A stretch of 64,000 nt of DNA from assembly GCF_002573715.1 (NCBI RefSeq), contig NZ_PDHM01000016.1, positions 661,649 through 725,648 on the forward strand, in the 5' to 3' direction. This stretch comes from Paenibacillus sp. EZ-K15. GTDB lineage: Bacteria; Bacillota; Bacilli; Paenibacillales; Paenibacillaceae. The notes beneath the pieces were generated by a model that saw only the letters and a program-made list of their open reading frames with translations, searched no databases and had not been told where the DNA came from. The translations under genes and the position numbers were made by a program. Positions 18,292 to 27,509 of this stretch are shown here, in pieces (the first letter of the stretch is position 1; each line of letters begins with the position of its first letter).

Positions 18292-19893
18292 GTGCAGCTA
18301 AAGAAGAAAACCATCATGGTTTTGGCGCTCAGCTTGTCCATTCTTTCGCAAGGTATGATAGTTCATGCCAATGAAGATGGAGCTAGGTTTAAGCCGGAAG
18401 GAAACGGCAAATGGATGACAGGAGAGTATCACGCGCATACGTATCAATCCGATGATGCCAGTCAATCCTTACAGGAATTGCTGGATAACGGTTTCCAAAA
18501 GTATGGTCTGGATTGGATCGCGGTCTCTGACCATCTTAGAGTTTCTAAACGGGACGATGAGGGAAATCCCCTTGCCGGCGGATCTATTCCGTTCTCCAAA
18601 GGAATGGCTCAGTACCAGATTCCCAAGATCCAGCAGCTTCAGGAAGCAGGGAAATACAAGAACAACATTATCTTCTCAGGTTTTGAGTGGGACATGCCTA
18701 CATACGAACATGTGGGAATTGGCATTATAGCAGGCAAATTCGGTTCAGAATCGAGCCTGAAGGCAGCTCGTCAGTTCGAGTATCTGTTCACCGATCGCGA
18801 TGAAGCGATGTTCGATCCCAAAGACGTCGCCGATTGGAACAAACAAGACAGCCGGGCCTATACTACGCCTGAAGATGCCCGAACAGCGCTGGCTTGGCTC
18901 CAGGATAAGTACGGAAACAGCAGTTACGCATTGCTCAACCATCCTTCTAGAAAAACGGTGTACACAATAGCGGATATACGGGATTTCAATAATATTGCGC
19001 CGAATGTCGTATTCGGAATGGAAGGCATGCCCGGGAATCAGATGGAACCGGATCGCGGTGGACTTAACTTAACCACGCCGGAAAACAGAACCTACGGCGG
19101 CGCTGATTTCATGATTGCCAAGGTCGGCGGCGTATGGGATGCGCTGCTTGGCGAAGGACGCGAATTTTGGAACTTTGCGAACTCGGATTCTCATTTTGAG
19201 ATTAGTGAAAACCGTTTATACTCCAGTGGATATTGGCCGGGACAATATGCCAAAAACTACACTTGGGTGAATGGAAAAGATATGCAAAGCGTATTGGACG
19301 GGATGCGTTCGGGTAAATCGTTCTCCGTCTACGGCGATTTGATTAACGCGCTGGATTATCGCGTTCGTCACGGGAACAAGCAGGCCGAGATGGGGAGTAA
19401 CCTGCAAGTGAAAAAAGGGAACCCGATCGAAATTACGATCCGATTCAAAAGCCCAAATAAAAACAACAACGGTGATTCTGTAACCGTAGATCATGTCGAT
19501 TTGATCTCAGGCGACGTAACGGGTAAAGCGCAACCAGGTACGGCGGCTTACAGCAAAAGCACCAACGATTCGACCAAAGTGGTGAAACGGTTTACGAGCA
19601 AGGATTGGAAAACCGATCGGGATGGATACAACGTCATAACATATCGAACGAAAGCGACGAAGGATCAATATTTCCGATTAAGAGGGACTAATCTTAGCGT
19701 AAATGTTGCGGGAGAAACCAGCAATGGCGACCCGCTCATAGATCCAAAAACAGACATTGAAGACAACGAACAGCGGTTTGCGGAAATAAACAAGCGGAAT
19801 TATAGTGACCTGTGGTTTTATTCTAATCCGATCTTTGTCAGCGTTGACGACAAGCCGGTTAGAGAACCTAACAAACAGGGGAAGCATCAGTAG
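18292..19893 (+). CDS. Exported PHP-domain metallohydrolase (CehA/McbA-like)
   Basis: The protein has 533 residues. GTG 18292 is chosen because GGAGGTG precedes it; a nearer ATG at 18286 is out of frame. Residues 1-26 are a signal peptide ending at VHAN. The PHP metal-binding motifs are clear: GEYHAHTYQSDD near residue 47, WIAVSDHLR near 77, GFEWD near 130 and FANSDSHFEIS near 302. PHP enzymes use two or three metal ions, mostly for phosphoester cleavage. A beta-rich C-terminus follows (residues 370-533). It lies after the glycan operon and may act on a phosphorylated extracellular substrate; the substrate is unknown. A strong terminator follows. Confidence 0.8.
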   Translation: MQLKKKTIMVLALSLSILSQGMIVHANEDGARFKPEGNGKWMTGEYHAHTYQSDDASQSLQELLDNGFQKYGLDWIAVSDHLRVSKRDDEGNPLAGGSIPFSKGMAQYQIPKIQQLQEAGKYKNNIIFSGFEWDMPTYEHVGIGIIAGKFGSESSLKAARQFEYLFTDRDEAMFDPKDVADWNKQDSRAYTTPEDARTALAWLQDKYGNSSYALLNHPSRKTVYTIADIRDFNNIAPNVVFGMEGMPGNQMEPDRGGLNLTTPENRTYGGADFMIAKVGGVWDALLGEGREFWNFANSDSHFEISENRLYSSGYWPGQYAKNYTWVNGKDMQSVLDGMRSGKSFSVYGDLINALDYRVRHGNKQAEMGSNLQVKKGNPIEITIRFKSPNKNNNGDSVTVDHVDLISGDVTGKAQPGTAAYSKSTNDSTKVVKRFTSKDWKTDRDGYNVITYRTKATKDQYFRLRGTNLSVNVAGETSNGDPLIDPKTDIEDNEQRFAEINKRNYSDLWFYSNPIFVSVDDKPVREPNKQGKHQ

Positions 19894-19916
19894 GATGCGA
19901 CTCGCACTCTATTCAG

Positions 19917-19950
19917 AAGACTGCCGATTGTTCGGCAGTCTTTGTTTTTT
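19917..19950 (+). terminator. Intrinsic terminator of the PHP gene
   Basis: AGACTGCCGA pairs perfectly with TCGGCAGTCT across a four-base loop, followed by TTGTTTTTTT. Confidence 0.9.
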
Positions 19951-20080
19951 TCATATGTAGTATAATGATGCATGCACGTCATATAGCTGATCACATGGAT
20001 TGTAATTTTGCTGCATATCCTATCATTTTATTGTGCAAATTGAACGAGGGGTATAGTCTGTTAAGGAGAGGAGAGATGAT

Positions 20081-20896
20081 ATGTTTACGATCGGTGAAAT
20101 ATCCAAGCTGTTTCAGATCGATATCCGCACCCTCCGGTATTATGACGATATTGATTTATTTAAACCGGCATCCGTGGATCATCTGACTAGTTACCGTTAT
20201 TATTCGGTCGATCAATTCGAGCAGCTGAACACCATTCTGTACCTCAAGGCGCTTGGCATTCCTTTAAAAGACATTAAGCTTTTTCTGGATGACCGGGAGA
20301 TTGAACATATACTAACCCTGCTCAAGGAGCAGCAGCGCAGAACCGAGGAGAAAATTGAGGAATATCAAAGAATCCAGGCGAAGATCAAAAGTCGAATTGA
20401 TCAGATCGAAGATGCCTCGAATAAGGAAGAGCTCTACAAAATTCGGGAAGTGGAGCTTCCCGAGAGAGTGATGGTTTTGCTGAAACAGAAAATACATAAA
20501 AGCGACAATCTGGATATGCCGATCCGCTTATTGGAGAATAGCACGAAGATGAAGTCCACCATTTTCCTGGGCAAAGTAGGATTATCGATCTCGATCGATC
20601 GTTTAATGCAAGGCAAATTTGATGAATACGACTCCATTTTTGTCATTGTGGAGCAGGAAAGTGAGCACAGCAGCTCCGAAGTCGAAGAGAAGATATGGCC
20701 AAAAGGCACCTATACTTCGATTCGGTTTGCCGGGACACACGAAGATGCAGCGCCATATTATAGAAAGCTCCTGGATTATATCGAGGAAAAAGGTTACACC
20801 CTGATCGAAGATGCATTAGAGATTACGTACATTGACTATGGGCTTACCGGTGATCCCTCTCAATTCGTAACCGAAATTCAAATGCTTGCTAAATAA
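20081..20896 (+). CDS. MerR-family regulator with GyrI-like effector domain
   Basis: The 271-residue protein has an N-terminal MerR winged helix (MFTIGEISKLFQIDIRTLRYYDDIDLF, residues 1-70), a long coiled-coil dimerisation helix (EQQRRTEEKIEEYQRIQAKIKSRIDQ, 80-115) and a C-terminal domain from about 125 resembling the GyrI/BmrR small-molecule-binding fold (TYTSIRFAGTHEDAAPYYRKLLDYIEEKGY). This is the BmrR-like arrangement that activates drug or stress genes by remodelling promoters with long spacers. AAGGAGAGG precedes the start. The next gene on the strand, DUF554, is after a terminator, so its target is not evident. Confidence 0.9.
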   Translation: MFTIGEISKLFQIDIRTLRYYDDIDLFKPASVDHLTSYRYYSVDQFEQLNTILYLKALGIPLKDIKLFLDDREIEHILTLLKEQQRRTEEKIEEYQRIQAKIKSRIDQIEDASNKEELYKIREVELPERVMVLLKQKIHKSDNLDMPIRLLENSTKMKSTIFLGKVGLSISIDRLMQGKFDEYDSIFVIVEQESEHSSSEVEEKIWPKGTYTSIRFAGTHEDAAPYYRKLLDYIEEKGYTLIEDALEITYIDYGLTGDPSQFVTEIQMLAK

Positions 20897-20902
20897 ACGA
20901 TT

Positions 20903-20930
20903 GACCCTCCAGCAGCTGGAGGGTTTATTC
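20903..20930 (+). terminator. Intrinsic terminator of the MerR-type gene
   Basis: ACCCTCCAG pairs with CTGGAGGGT through a very short loop, followed by TTATT. Confidence 0.8.
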
Positions 20931-20965
20931 TTTGTATCAAAACATATTAGTAGGAGAGAACGACT

Positions 20966-21649
20966 GTGATAGGAACCATTGTAAACGTAACAACCATTGT
21001 TGTAGGCAGCACGATTGGAAATGTATTTAAAAAGGGGATGAGCGAAGCCTATCAGGACATCCTGATGCAGGCGATGGGTTTGGCCGTCATGGCACTTGGT
21101 GTGCATTCGATCGTGAAGTATATGCCGGAGAGCCATTATCCCGTCTTATTCATCGTAAGTCTTGCCATAGGCGGGCTGATCGGGGAGAAACTGAATCTGG
21201 AGCAGGGATTTAAAAAAGCGGTCTCGAGGTTTACCAAGGGAAATTTGGCTGAAGGACTAACTACGGCCATTCTGTTGTTCTGTATTGGAACACTTTCTAT
21301 TATCGGACCGATCGAGAGTGCTTTGAACAATAATCATACCTATCTGTTCACCAATGCCATCCTGGATGGCGTGACGTCGATCGTACTGGCTTCAACCTTT
21401 GGCATAGGTATCGTTCTATCAGCCGTGGCCACATTTTGTTGGCAAGGGTTATTGTACGTTATGGCCGGTGCAGCCTCTAGCTTTATCACGACGGAGCTGT
21501 TAACCGAAATATCCATTATTGGCGCCATTTTAATTTTTGCTTCAGGCTTAAACATTTTGGGCATTCGGAACTTCAAAACCATGAATCTTACGCCAGCGCT
21601 GTTGGTCCCAGTCGTATTCATTACGGTTAAAAATCTGCTCGGCTTTTAA
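20966..21649 (+). CDS. DUF554 integral membrane protein
   Basis: The protein has 227 residues and about seven hydrophobic segments. The start MIGTIVNVTTIVVGSTIGNVFKKG and internal motifs IGGLIGEKLNLEQG and ILFCIGTLSIIGPIESAL are characteristic of DUF554 (YdfK/YqgA-like) proteins, whose transport or sensing role is not established. The start is preceded by TAGGAGAGA. It stands alone between the MerR and RNase J genes and is bounded by terminators. Confidence 0.9.
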   Translation: MIGTIVNVTTIVVGSTIGNVFKKGMSEAYQDILMQAMGLAVMALGVHSIVKYMPESHYPVLFIVSLAIGGLIGEKLNLEQGFKKAVSRFTKGNLAEGLTTAILLFCIGTLSIIGPIESALNNNHTYLFTNAILDGVTSIVLASTFGIGIVLSAVATFCWQGLLYVMAGAASSFITTELLTEISIIGAILIFASGLNILGIRNFKTMNLTPALLVPVVFITVKNLLGF

Positions 21650-21689
21650 CATGAAGCAGGGATTCATACGAACATATCTGCATACAAGG

Positions 21690-21719
21690 ATAACCCGCCA
21701 GCTGTAGGCGGGTTTTTTG
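21690..21719 (+). terminator. Intrinsic terminator of the DUF554 gene
   Basis: AACCCGCC pairs with GGCGGGTT across a seven-base loop, followed by TTTT. Confidence 0.9.
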
Positions 21720-21858
21720 CTGTTATTCTATACCTTGCACGTTGAATGAGCCATTGTTTACCTTGGTGCATAAGTTTTGTGACAATTTCAATAATATAGG
21801 AGACCGACAGCATCTAGGAATTGGACTAGGTGGATAGAAAGAAGGAGGCTTCATCGTT

Positions 21859-23532
21859 ATGAATATAGCTGAAGATAAACTGCTGGTCGCAGCGCTAGGC
21901 GGCGTTAATGAAATTGGAAAAAACATGTACTTCATTCAGTACGATCAAGATATCGTGGTCATTGATTGCGGCTCCAAATTTCCTGACGAAAACCTGCCCG
22001 GCATCGATTTGATTGTGCCTGACTTCACCTATTTGCTGGACCATGCAGATAAAGTCAGAGCTCTTATTGTCACCCATGGACATGAGGACCATATCGGAGG
22101 GATACCCTATTTACTGAAGCAACTCCCGATTCCTGTGTATGGGACGAAACTCACGATTGAGCTGATTAAAATCAAGCTGAAAGAGCATCGCATTCTGCGT
22201 GATTCCGAGCTTCACACGATCGATGCAAATTCCACCATTGAAGCGGGCGCCATCCATGCCTCTTTTTTCTCGACCAGCCACAGCATTCCGGACTGCGTGG
22301 GTATTGTCTTTCAGACCCCGGAAGGCAATGTTGTTCATACGGGGGATTTTAAATTTGACATGTCTCCTGTAAAAGGGCCTTATCCGGATCTGCATCGAAT
22401 GGCTGATATCGGCAAGCAGGGGGTTAAGGTGTTATTGTCCGAAAGCACAAACGCCGAGAGACCGGGATTTACGCCTTCGGAACGTCTGGTTGGTGGACAT
22501 ATCCTGGAAGCATTCGCCCAAGCAAAACAGCAGGTATTCATCTCTACGTTTGCTTCCAACGTGAACCGCGTTCAACAGATCATCGATGCTGCCGCTGAAA
22601 CAGGGCGAAAACTGATTCTGCTCGGCCGCAGCATGGTCAATGTCGTTACCGTTTCCAAGGAGCATGGCTATTTAAACATCCCCGATGACTTACTGATTGA
22701 TGCAGGCGACAGCGAGCGGTATCCACCGGACAAAATCGCCGTGTTATGCACGGGGAGTCAAGGCGAGCCTATGGCAGCATTATCTCGATTAGCTAACTCG
22801 AAGCATCCCCATATCGAGATTTTGCCTGGCGATACCGTCATCATTGCTGCAGGAGCCATACCCGGAAATGAACGGAACCTTGCTCATGTGATCGATAATT
22901 TGTATGTGCTGGGTGCCCAGGTCATCTATGGGTCCGGTTCAGCTTCAGGGATGCACGTATCTGGGCATGGCAGCCAAGAAGAATTGAAATTAATGCTCAC
23001 CTTGATGAAACCGGACTATTTGATTCCGGTTCATGGTGAATTCCGAATGCTGTATCAGCATCGTCAGCTGGCGGACTCCGTGGGGATCCCCAATGAAAAT
23101 GTATTCATTATTCAGAATGGTGATACGATACAAATCCAGCAGGGTATGGCATCCTTGGGTTCAAAAATCCCTTCAGGCAACAGCCTGGTTGACGGATTGA
23201 TGATCGGAAACGTAGGCAATATCGTTTTGCGGGACCGCAGGCAGCTATCCTCCGACGGGATGCTCATTATCGTAACCACGCTCAGCAAAACGGAGAAGCA
23301 GATGGTGGCCAAACCCGAGCTCATATCCAGAGGTTTCATCTTCGTGAAAGATTCCGAGGAATTCATGAATCAAATCCACGATATCGTCATGTCTTCCATG
23401 AAGGATTTAACGGAAACCGGGTCCACCCAATGGAATCTGATCAAGCAGACCTTGAAAGATCATGTCGGCAAATTCATATACAGCGAGACAAAGAGAAGGC
23501 CGATGATTCTGCCAATCATTATCGAAGTATAA
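21859..23532 (+). CDS. Ribonuclease J
   Basis: The 557-residue protein starts at ATG 21859 after GAAGGAGG. It carries the metallo-beta-lactamase motif HGHEDHIGG (His73, His75, Asp77, His78), TTHSIPD-like STSHSIPDCVG, HTGDFKFD, the beta-CASP part (STFASNVNRVQQ, LCTGSQGEPMAALSR) and the HGEFRML and TKRRPMILPIIIEV ending of RNase J proteins. These enzymes degrade and mature RNA by 5' exonuclease and endonuclease action in the cytoplasm. Whether this is the J1 or J2 paralogue, or an extra copy, cannot be decided from the window alone. All active-site residues are present, so it should be active. Confidence 0.95.
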   Translation: MNIAEDKLLVAALGGVNEIGKNMYFIQYDQDIVVIDCGSKFPDENLPGIDLIVPDFTYLLDHADKVRALIVTHGHEDHIGGIPYLLKQLPIPVYGTKLTIELIKIKLKEHRILRDSELHTIDANSTIEAGAIHASFFSTSHSIPDCVGIVFQTPEGNVVHTGDFKFDMSPVKGPYPDLHRMADIGKQGVKVLLSESTNAERPGFTPSERLVGGHILEAFAQAKQQVFISTFASNVNRVQQIIDAAAETGRKLILLGRSMVNVVTVSKEHGYLNIPDDLLIDAGDSERYPPDKIAVLCTGSQGEPMAALSRLANSKHPHIEILPGDTVIIAAGAIPGNERNLAHVIDNLYVLGAQVIYGSGSASGMHVSGHGSQEELKLMLTLMKPDYLIPVHGEFRMLYQHRQLADSVGIPNENVFIIQNGDTIQIQQGMASLGSKIPSGNSLVDGLMIGNVGNIVLRDRRQLSSDGMLIIVTTLSKTEKQMVAKPELISRGFIFVKDSEEFMNQIHDIVMSSMKDLTETGSTQWNLIKQTLKDHVGKFIYSETKRRPMILPIIIEV

Positions 23533-23548
23533 GCCTTTCGAAAATATT

Positions 23549-23586
23549 AAAAGCACAGCCTAAATAATAGGTTGTGCTTTTTTTCA
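23549..23586 (+). terminator. Intrinsic terminator of the ribonuclease J gene
   Basis: AAAGCACAGCCT pairs with AGGTTGTGCTTT (one G-T pair) and is followed by a run of T. Confidence 0.9.
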
Positions 23587-23831
23587 GTACAGGTTCTAAA
23601 CGGCTCAGGATTTTCGAAGCATGGTTCGATCTAGGCATACACCCGGATGTGGGCAGCTGCATACACTACCGATAAGCAATCGCAGAAAATGTTGTTCTTC
23701 CATTCACGTCTGTGAAAAAAAGAATAACACATAATCCGGATTCGTCCACATAACCATTTACAGAATGGACATGAACGTCTTGTCCGATTACCGGAATGGG
23801 TCCGGTTATTAACGAAAGGAGGAGGATCGGT

Positions 23832-24782
23832 TTGTCATCCACCCCAGAAGGGAAATGGACTGCGGAGCATGGGAAATGGGCCAAACGAAAGTTCAGATTT
23901 ACGCGCAATGACTGGATGGGTTATCTATTCAGCGCCCCTCTGATTATCGGCGTCATCGTATTTGCCATCTATCCCATGTTCGCCGCACTGTTTATGAGTT
24001 TTCATCAGACATCCGGGCTCAATCTATCCGGCACTTGGGTGGGCCTGAGCAACTACCGTTACGCATTAGAAGACTCCTTATTTTGGCAAGCGCTTACAAA
24101 TACGTTTGTCATGGGGATTTGGTCTGTACTGCTTGGAATTGCACTGTCGTTTATTCTGGCGAGCCTGATTAATAATCTGAAATGGCATCTGGGACGCAAT
24201 TTTTTCAAAGCCGTATATTTCCTTCCCAATGTCGTGTCCGGCGTTGCTACAAGCCTGTTGTTCTCCTTCTTGTTTTTTCCGTCCAAGGAAGGGCTGATCA
24301 ACTTTGTAATTGGTTTGTTTGGTATCGATCCTGTCGGCTGGTTCACGAACCCGGAAGTCGCGCGTTACAGTATCGTGCTCATGAGCTTGTGGGGTGCGCT
24401 TGGGTATAACACGATTATTTTTCTGGCTGGTTTGCAAAGCGTCCCTCGGGATCTCTATGAAGCTGCAGAGGTGGATGGGGCTGGCACCTACCGGAAATGG
24501 TGGTACATTACAATCCCATACTTGCGTCCAATCTTTGTGTTCATGCTCATCATGGGAACCATCGGCGGAATGAAACGGTTTACGGATGTATGGTTAATCG
24601 GCGGAACCGCAGGTAATCCTGGGGGAAGCTTGATGACCGTGGTGCTGTATATTTACCGAAATGCGTTCCTCTCTTCGCAGATGGGGCTGGCTACGGCCGT
24701 ATCCTATCTGTTATTCGTCATCATACTCATCTTAACCGTGTTCCTCATGCTGCTCAACCGCCGCAAAGACAGTTTGGACTAA
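23832..24782 (+). CDS. Sugar ABC transporter permease, CUT1 MalF/UgpA-type
   Basis: I place the start at TTG 23832, directly after AAAGGAGGAGG (23815-23825), giving 316 residues. A longer frame from 23796 would run through this ribosome binding site. About six membrane segments follow (MGYLFSAPLIIGVIVFAIYPMF), with the EAA loop YEAAEVDGAGTYRKWWYITIPYL near residue 215. It forms a heterodimer with the next gene product. This importer is distinct from the LplB-type systems in the window and no hydrolase is encoded beside it. No ATPase is present locally. Confidence 0.93.
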   Translation: MSSTPEGKWTAEHGKWAKRKFRFTRNDWMGYLFSAPLIIGVIVFAIYPMFAALFMSFHQTSGLNLSGTWVGLSNYRYALEDSLFWQALTNTFVMGIWSVLLGIALSFILASLINNLKWHLGRNFFKAVYFLPNVVSGVATSLLFSFLFFPSKEGLINFVIGLFGIDPVGWFTNPEVARYSIVLMSLWGALGYNTIIFLAGLQSVPRDLYEAAEVDGAGTYRKWWYITIPYLRPIFVFMLIMGTIGGMKRFTDVWLIGGTAGNPGGSLMTVVLYIYRNAFLSSQMGLATAVSYLLFVIILILTVFLMLLNRRKDSLD

Positions 24783-24843
24783 TGTCACTATCCATTTTTC
24801 GGGTCCGTAGGGGAACCTTATTCCAGAAGACAGGAGGGTAACT

Positions 24844-25713
24844 ATGAGCAGTTCAGCCTTGCCCAAGGAGCCTGTGCGCCGTAAACGAATCACACTTCAA
24901 CAGCTGATACTAACGCTGGTTCTGTTGGTAGGTTCATTCATCATGATTGTGCCATTCTTATGGATGCTCGTAACGAGCTTCGATTGGGCTGCACGATTAA
25001 ATATTTCATTCCCGCCGAAAATATGGCCGGAGGAGCCTTCGATCCGAACATATGAAGCCGCTTTCACCAACATTAATATGTTTCGATATATCGGCAACTC
25101 CACGCTTGTAAGTGCAGGGGTCATTATCATCAGCTCATTGTCCGCACTATTATCCGGTTATGCCTTATCCAAGCTCCGCTTCAAAGGAGCAAACTTCGTC
25201 TTGCTGCTAGCGCTAAGCACGATGATGATTCCGTTTGAAATGACGATGATTCCGCAGTATTTGCTGTTCAGTAAACTCGGACTGGTCGATAACTACCTGG
25301 CTTTTTATTTGCCGGCCATGAACTATGCGTTCGGTACTTTTTTAGCTAAAGCCTTCTTTGATCAATTACCCAGCAGTTTAAGGGAAGCTGCGGTTCTGGA
25401 TGGCGCCAAGGAGATCACCGTATTCAGCCGGGTATATCTGCCGCTGTGTACGCCCATTATCGCAACCATGGTCATTCTGCTGTTCTTAGGCGTATGGAAT
25501 GATATGCTGTGGCCGCTGCTGATCTTGAAATCGGCTGCCAAGTACACGATCCAGATTGGATTGGCCATGTTTACGTATAACAACGGAATCAATCAGCAGC
25601 CATCGATCATTATGGCAGCAACGACTACGAGCCTCATTCCGGTTATCGTCGTTTATATGTTCCTGCAGCGTTATATCATCGAGAGCATTGCGCTATCCGG
25701 TATCAAGCAGTAA
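24844..25713 (+). CDS. Sugar ABC transporter permease, CUT1 MalG/UgpE-type
   Basis: The protein has 289 residues, about six membrane segments and an EAA loop LREAAVLDGAKEITVFSRVYLPL near residue 180. The ending FLQRYIIESIALSGIKQ is typical of MalG-like permeases. It starts after CAGGAGGG and follows its partner by 61 bases. Confidence 0.93.
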   Translation: MSSSALPKEPVRRKRITLQQLILTLVLLVGSFIMIVPFLWMLVTSFDWAARLNISFPPKIWPEEPSIRTYEAAFTNINMFRYIGNSTLVSAGVIIISSLSALLSGYALSKLRFKGANFVLLLALSTMMIPFEMTMIPQYLLFSKLGLVDNYLAFYLPAMNYAFGTFLAKAFFDQLPSSLREAAVLDGAKEITVFSRVYLPLCTPIIATMVILLFLGVWNDMLWPLLILKSAAKYTIQIGLAMFTYNNGINQQPSIIMAATTTSLIPVIVVYMFLQRYIIESIALSGIKQ

Positions 25714-25752
25714 TTCAGAATGGAAGCTAAATTTATGTGGGGGTGTTTGCGT

Positions 25753-27132
25753 ATGAAAAAAGCTGTGCTGCTTATTCTGTCATTCGTGCTGGTATTTACA
25801 TTGGCCGCTTGTTCAGGCAGTTCGGGAAAAGATGTGACAGGCGGCGTTAAGATTGAAAAAGTATCGGACATGGAAGGTACGGTTCGCGTTGCACTGGCAG
25901 GCTGGCAGCTGGATAACGGGATCGATGCACTGACAGGCAACCCGACCATCGGACTCAACGAGTATTTAGATAAAACGTTCAAAAAAATGTATCCGAACAT
26001 CAAACTGGAGGTTTATCAAATCCCCTGGGAGAACGTAAAAGCCAAACAAACGGCCATGCTGCTCTCCGGCGATGCGGATATCTTGTATACCGGTGGAGCC
26101 TTTGCATCACAATGGTACCAGGAAGGGCTGCTGCGTGACCTGGACGACTTCATCGAAAAGGACACTACGTTTGACCCAAGCATCTATCTGGAAGGCATTA
26201 TGAATAACTCCTATAGCACCAAGTCGCCCGACGGAAGCAAGCAGTTTGGGATTCCTGCCGTTCTTGGCCGCCGGATGACGATTTATGATAAGAAGCTATT
26301 TGAAGACTGGGGCGTTGAAACACTCTCGGCACAGCCAGGACCGGATGAAATTCTGGAGAAAGCCAAGCAAATGACCGGCAAAAACCCGAAAACCGGAGAA
26401 GACAATTTCGGTCTGTATTGGAGCGGCAACTCATTAAACGGATCTACCTTTGTTGCGTTAACCCTTGCTTATGGCGCCAAAGGAGCGGAAGGATCGTTGA
26501 AGGATATCAAGAGCATTAAATGGCACCTGAATTCACCGGAAATGGTCAAAGTGCTGGAATGGCTGAAAGAAGCCGCACAGCTGCCGCCAGCTGGTTTCGT
26601 GAATGCCCAGGGAGCTGAGAATTTCGGACTGGAGAAGAACAATATCGCTATTGCCCTCGATTCCACCGGCGGCTCAACGATGAGTGAATACCGGTCGAAG
26701 CAAAACAAAGAGCTGCTGGACCGTTATGAGCCTGTGCTGAACATGGGGCCTAAAGGCGAAGGCTGGGTTGCGGTTGACCCGTTCATCATGGCGAAGAATG
26801 CTAAAGATGTGGATGCATCATGGGAAGTATTAAAGTTTTTGACCAGCTACATGACGCAAAAGTATATGTATGAGAACTTCTCCAGTACCCCAACACTTAA
26901 AAACGCTGATTTTGTAACGCCGGAAGATAAGTTTGTGAAAAAAGCACTCGAAATCGCAGATGTTGGTCACTCGGAGCTCATGGATGAAGCCAATCCGTTT
27001 TATATGAGCGATATCGCTCCAGCTATTAACGGATTCATTAGCCAGGCTGCATCCGGAAATGCTCCGGATATTCAGAAGTTTCTGGATGATCTGCAGGCAC
27101 GTGCTGAGAAATGGTCGGCAAATCTGAAGTAA
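25753..27132 (+). CDS. Sugar-binding lipoprotein of the CUT1 importer
   Basis: ATG 25753 is preferred over 25720 because it has GGGGGTG at suitable distance and yields a compact lipoprotein signal (MKKAVLLILSFVLVFTLAAC). The protein has 459 residues with the bilobal binding fold (GTVRVALAGWQLDNG, MLLSGDADILYTGGAF, GEGWVAVDPFIMAKNAKD). It completes a permease-permease-receptor operon. The ligand is unknown; adjacency to glycerol dehydrogenase is separated by an IS remnant and so is weak evidence. Confidence 0.92.
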   Translation: MKKAVLLILSFVLVFTLAACSGSSGKDVTGGVKIEKVSDMEGTVRVALAGWQLDNGIDALTGNPTIGLNEYLDKTFKKMYPNIKLEVYQIPWENVKAKQTAMLLSGDADILYTGGAFASQWYQEGLLRDLDDFIEKDTTFDPSIYLEGIMNNSYSTKSPDGSKQFGIPAVLGRRMTIYDKKLFEDWGVETLSAQPGPDEILEKAKQMTGKNPKTGEDNFGLYWSGNSLNGSTFVALTLAYGAKGAEGSLKDIKSIKWHLNSPEMVKVLEWLKEAAQLPPAGFVNAQGAENFGLEKNNIAIALDSTGGSTMSEYRSKQNKELLDRYEPVLNMGPKGEGWVAVDPFIMAKNAKDVDASWEVLKFLTSYMTQKYMYENFSSTPTLKNADFVTPEDKFVKKALEIADVGHSELMDEANPFYMSDIAPAINGFISQAASGNAPDIQKFLDDLQARAEKWSANLK

Positions 27133-27286
27133 ATCAGGAGGGGACTGCACTGGGTGCGCATGGGCGTGGTTGAAACGTGACGTATCGCGGGTTTGCCCCA
27201 CTGAAAAGACTGTAATAATCTAAGAAATCCCTATCCCTGCAGAGACGGGCCTAATCATGATGATTATATGAGTCAAACAACACAAT

Positions 27287-27298
27287 ATATTCCAATAT
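27287..27298. promoter_or_regulatory. ATATT-N2-AATAT palindrome
   Basis: ATATTCCAATAT matches the candidate operators at 2167, 2322 and 3580. It lies after the CUT1 importer and upstream of the IS remnant and glycerol dehydrogenase. It may be a distant regulator site or a chance match in AT-rich DNA. Confidence 0.25.
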
Positions 27299-27358
27299 GA
27301 TGTAAAACGTGCATTGTCCCAGTAATGCCCGGATAAAAACCACCTATATAGTTGTATG

Positions 27359-27460
27359 ATCCCCTCTAAGTACACTCGAAAAAACCTCATGTTTACATGA
27401 GAATCGAGCGAACTTGGAGGGGATATTTTTATGGCTAAAAAAGGGACAGGTTTTTAAATC
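27359..27460 (+). mobile_element. Remnant of the left end of an IS3-like insertion sequence
   Basis: A nested inverted repeat (ATCCCCTC at 27359 pairing with GAGGGGAT at 27417-27424, inner arms CTCATGT/ACATGAG at 27386-27401) directly precedes ATGGCTAAAAAAGGG at 27431. MAKKG is the usual start of the OrfA transposase of many Bacillales IS3 elements. Here the frame stops after MAKKGTGF; skipping one base restores KKG-QVFKS, which again looks like OrfA, before similarity ends. No transposase body or right end is seen. The identification rests on pattern memory, not a search. Confidence 0.45.
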
Positions 27461-27509
27461 GAATAAAAATTTCATTATCAATAGATAATAGCAAGGAAAT
27501 TGAAATCCA

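Noticed and set aside
21790..21815. TTGTGACAATTTCAATAA before ribonuclease J as a Rex site
   Set aside because: Only one half site fits; the second arm is poor and there is no redox gene beside it.
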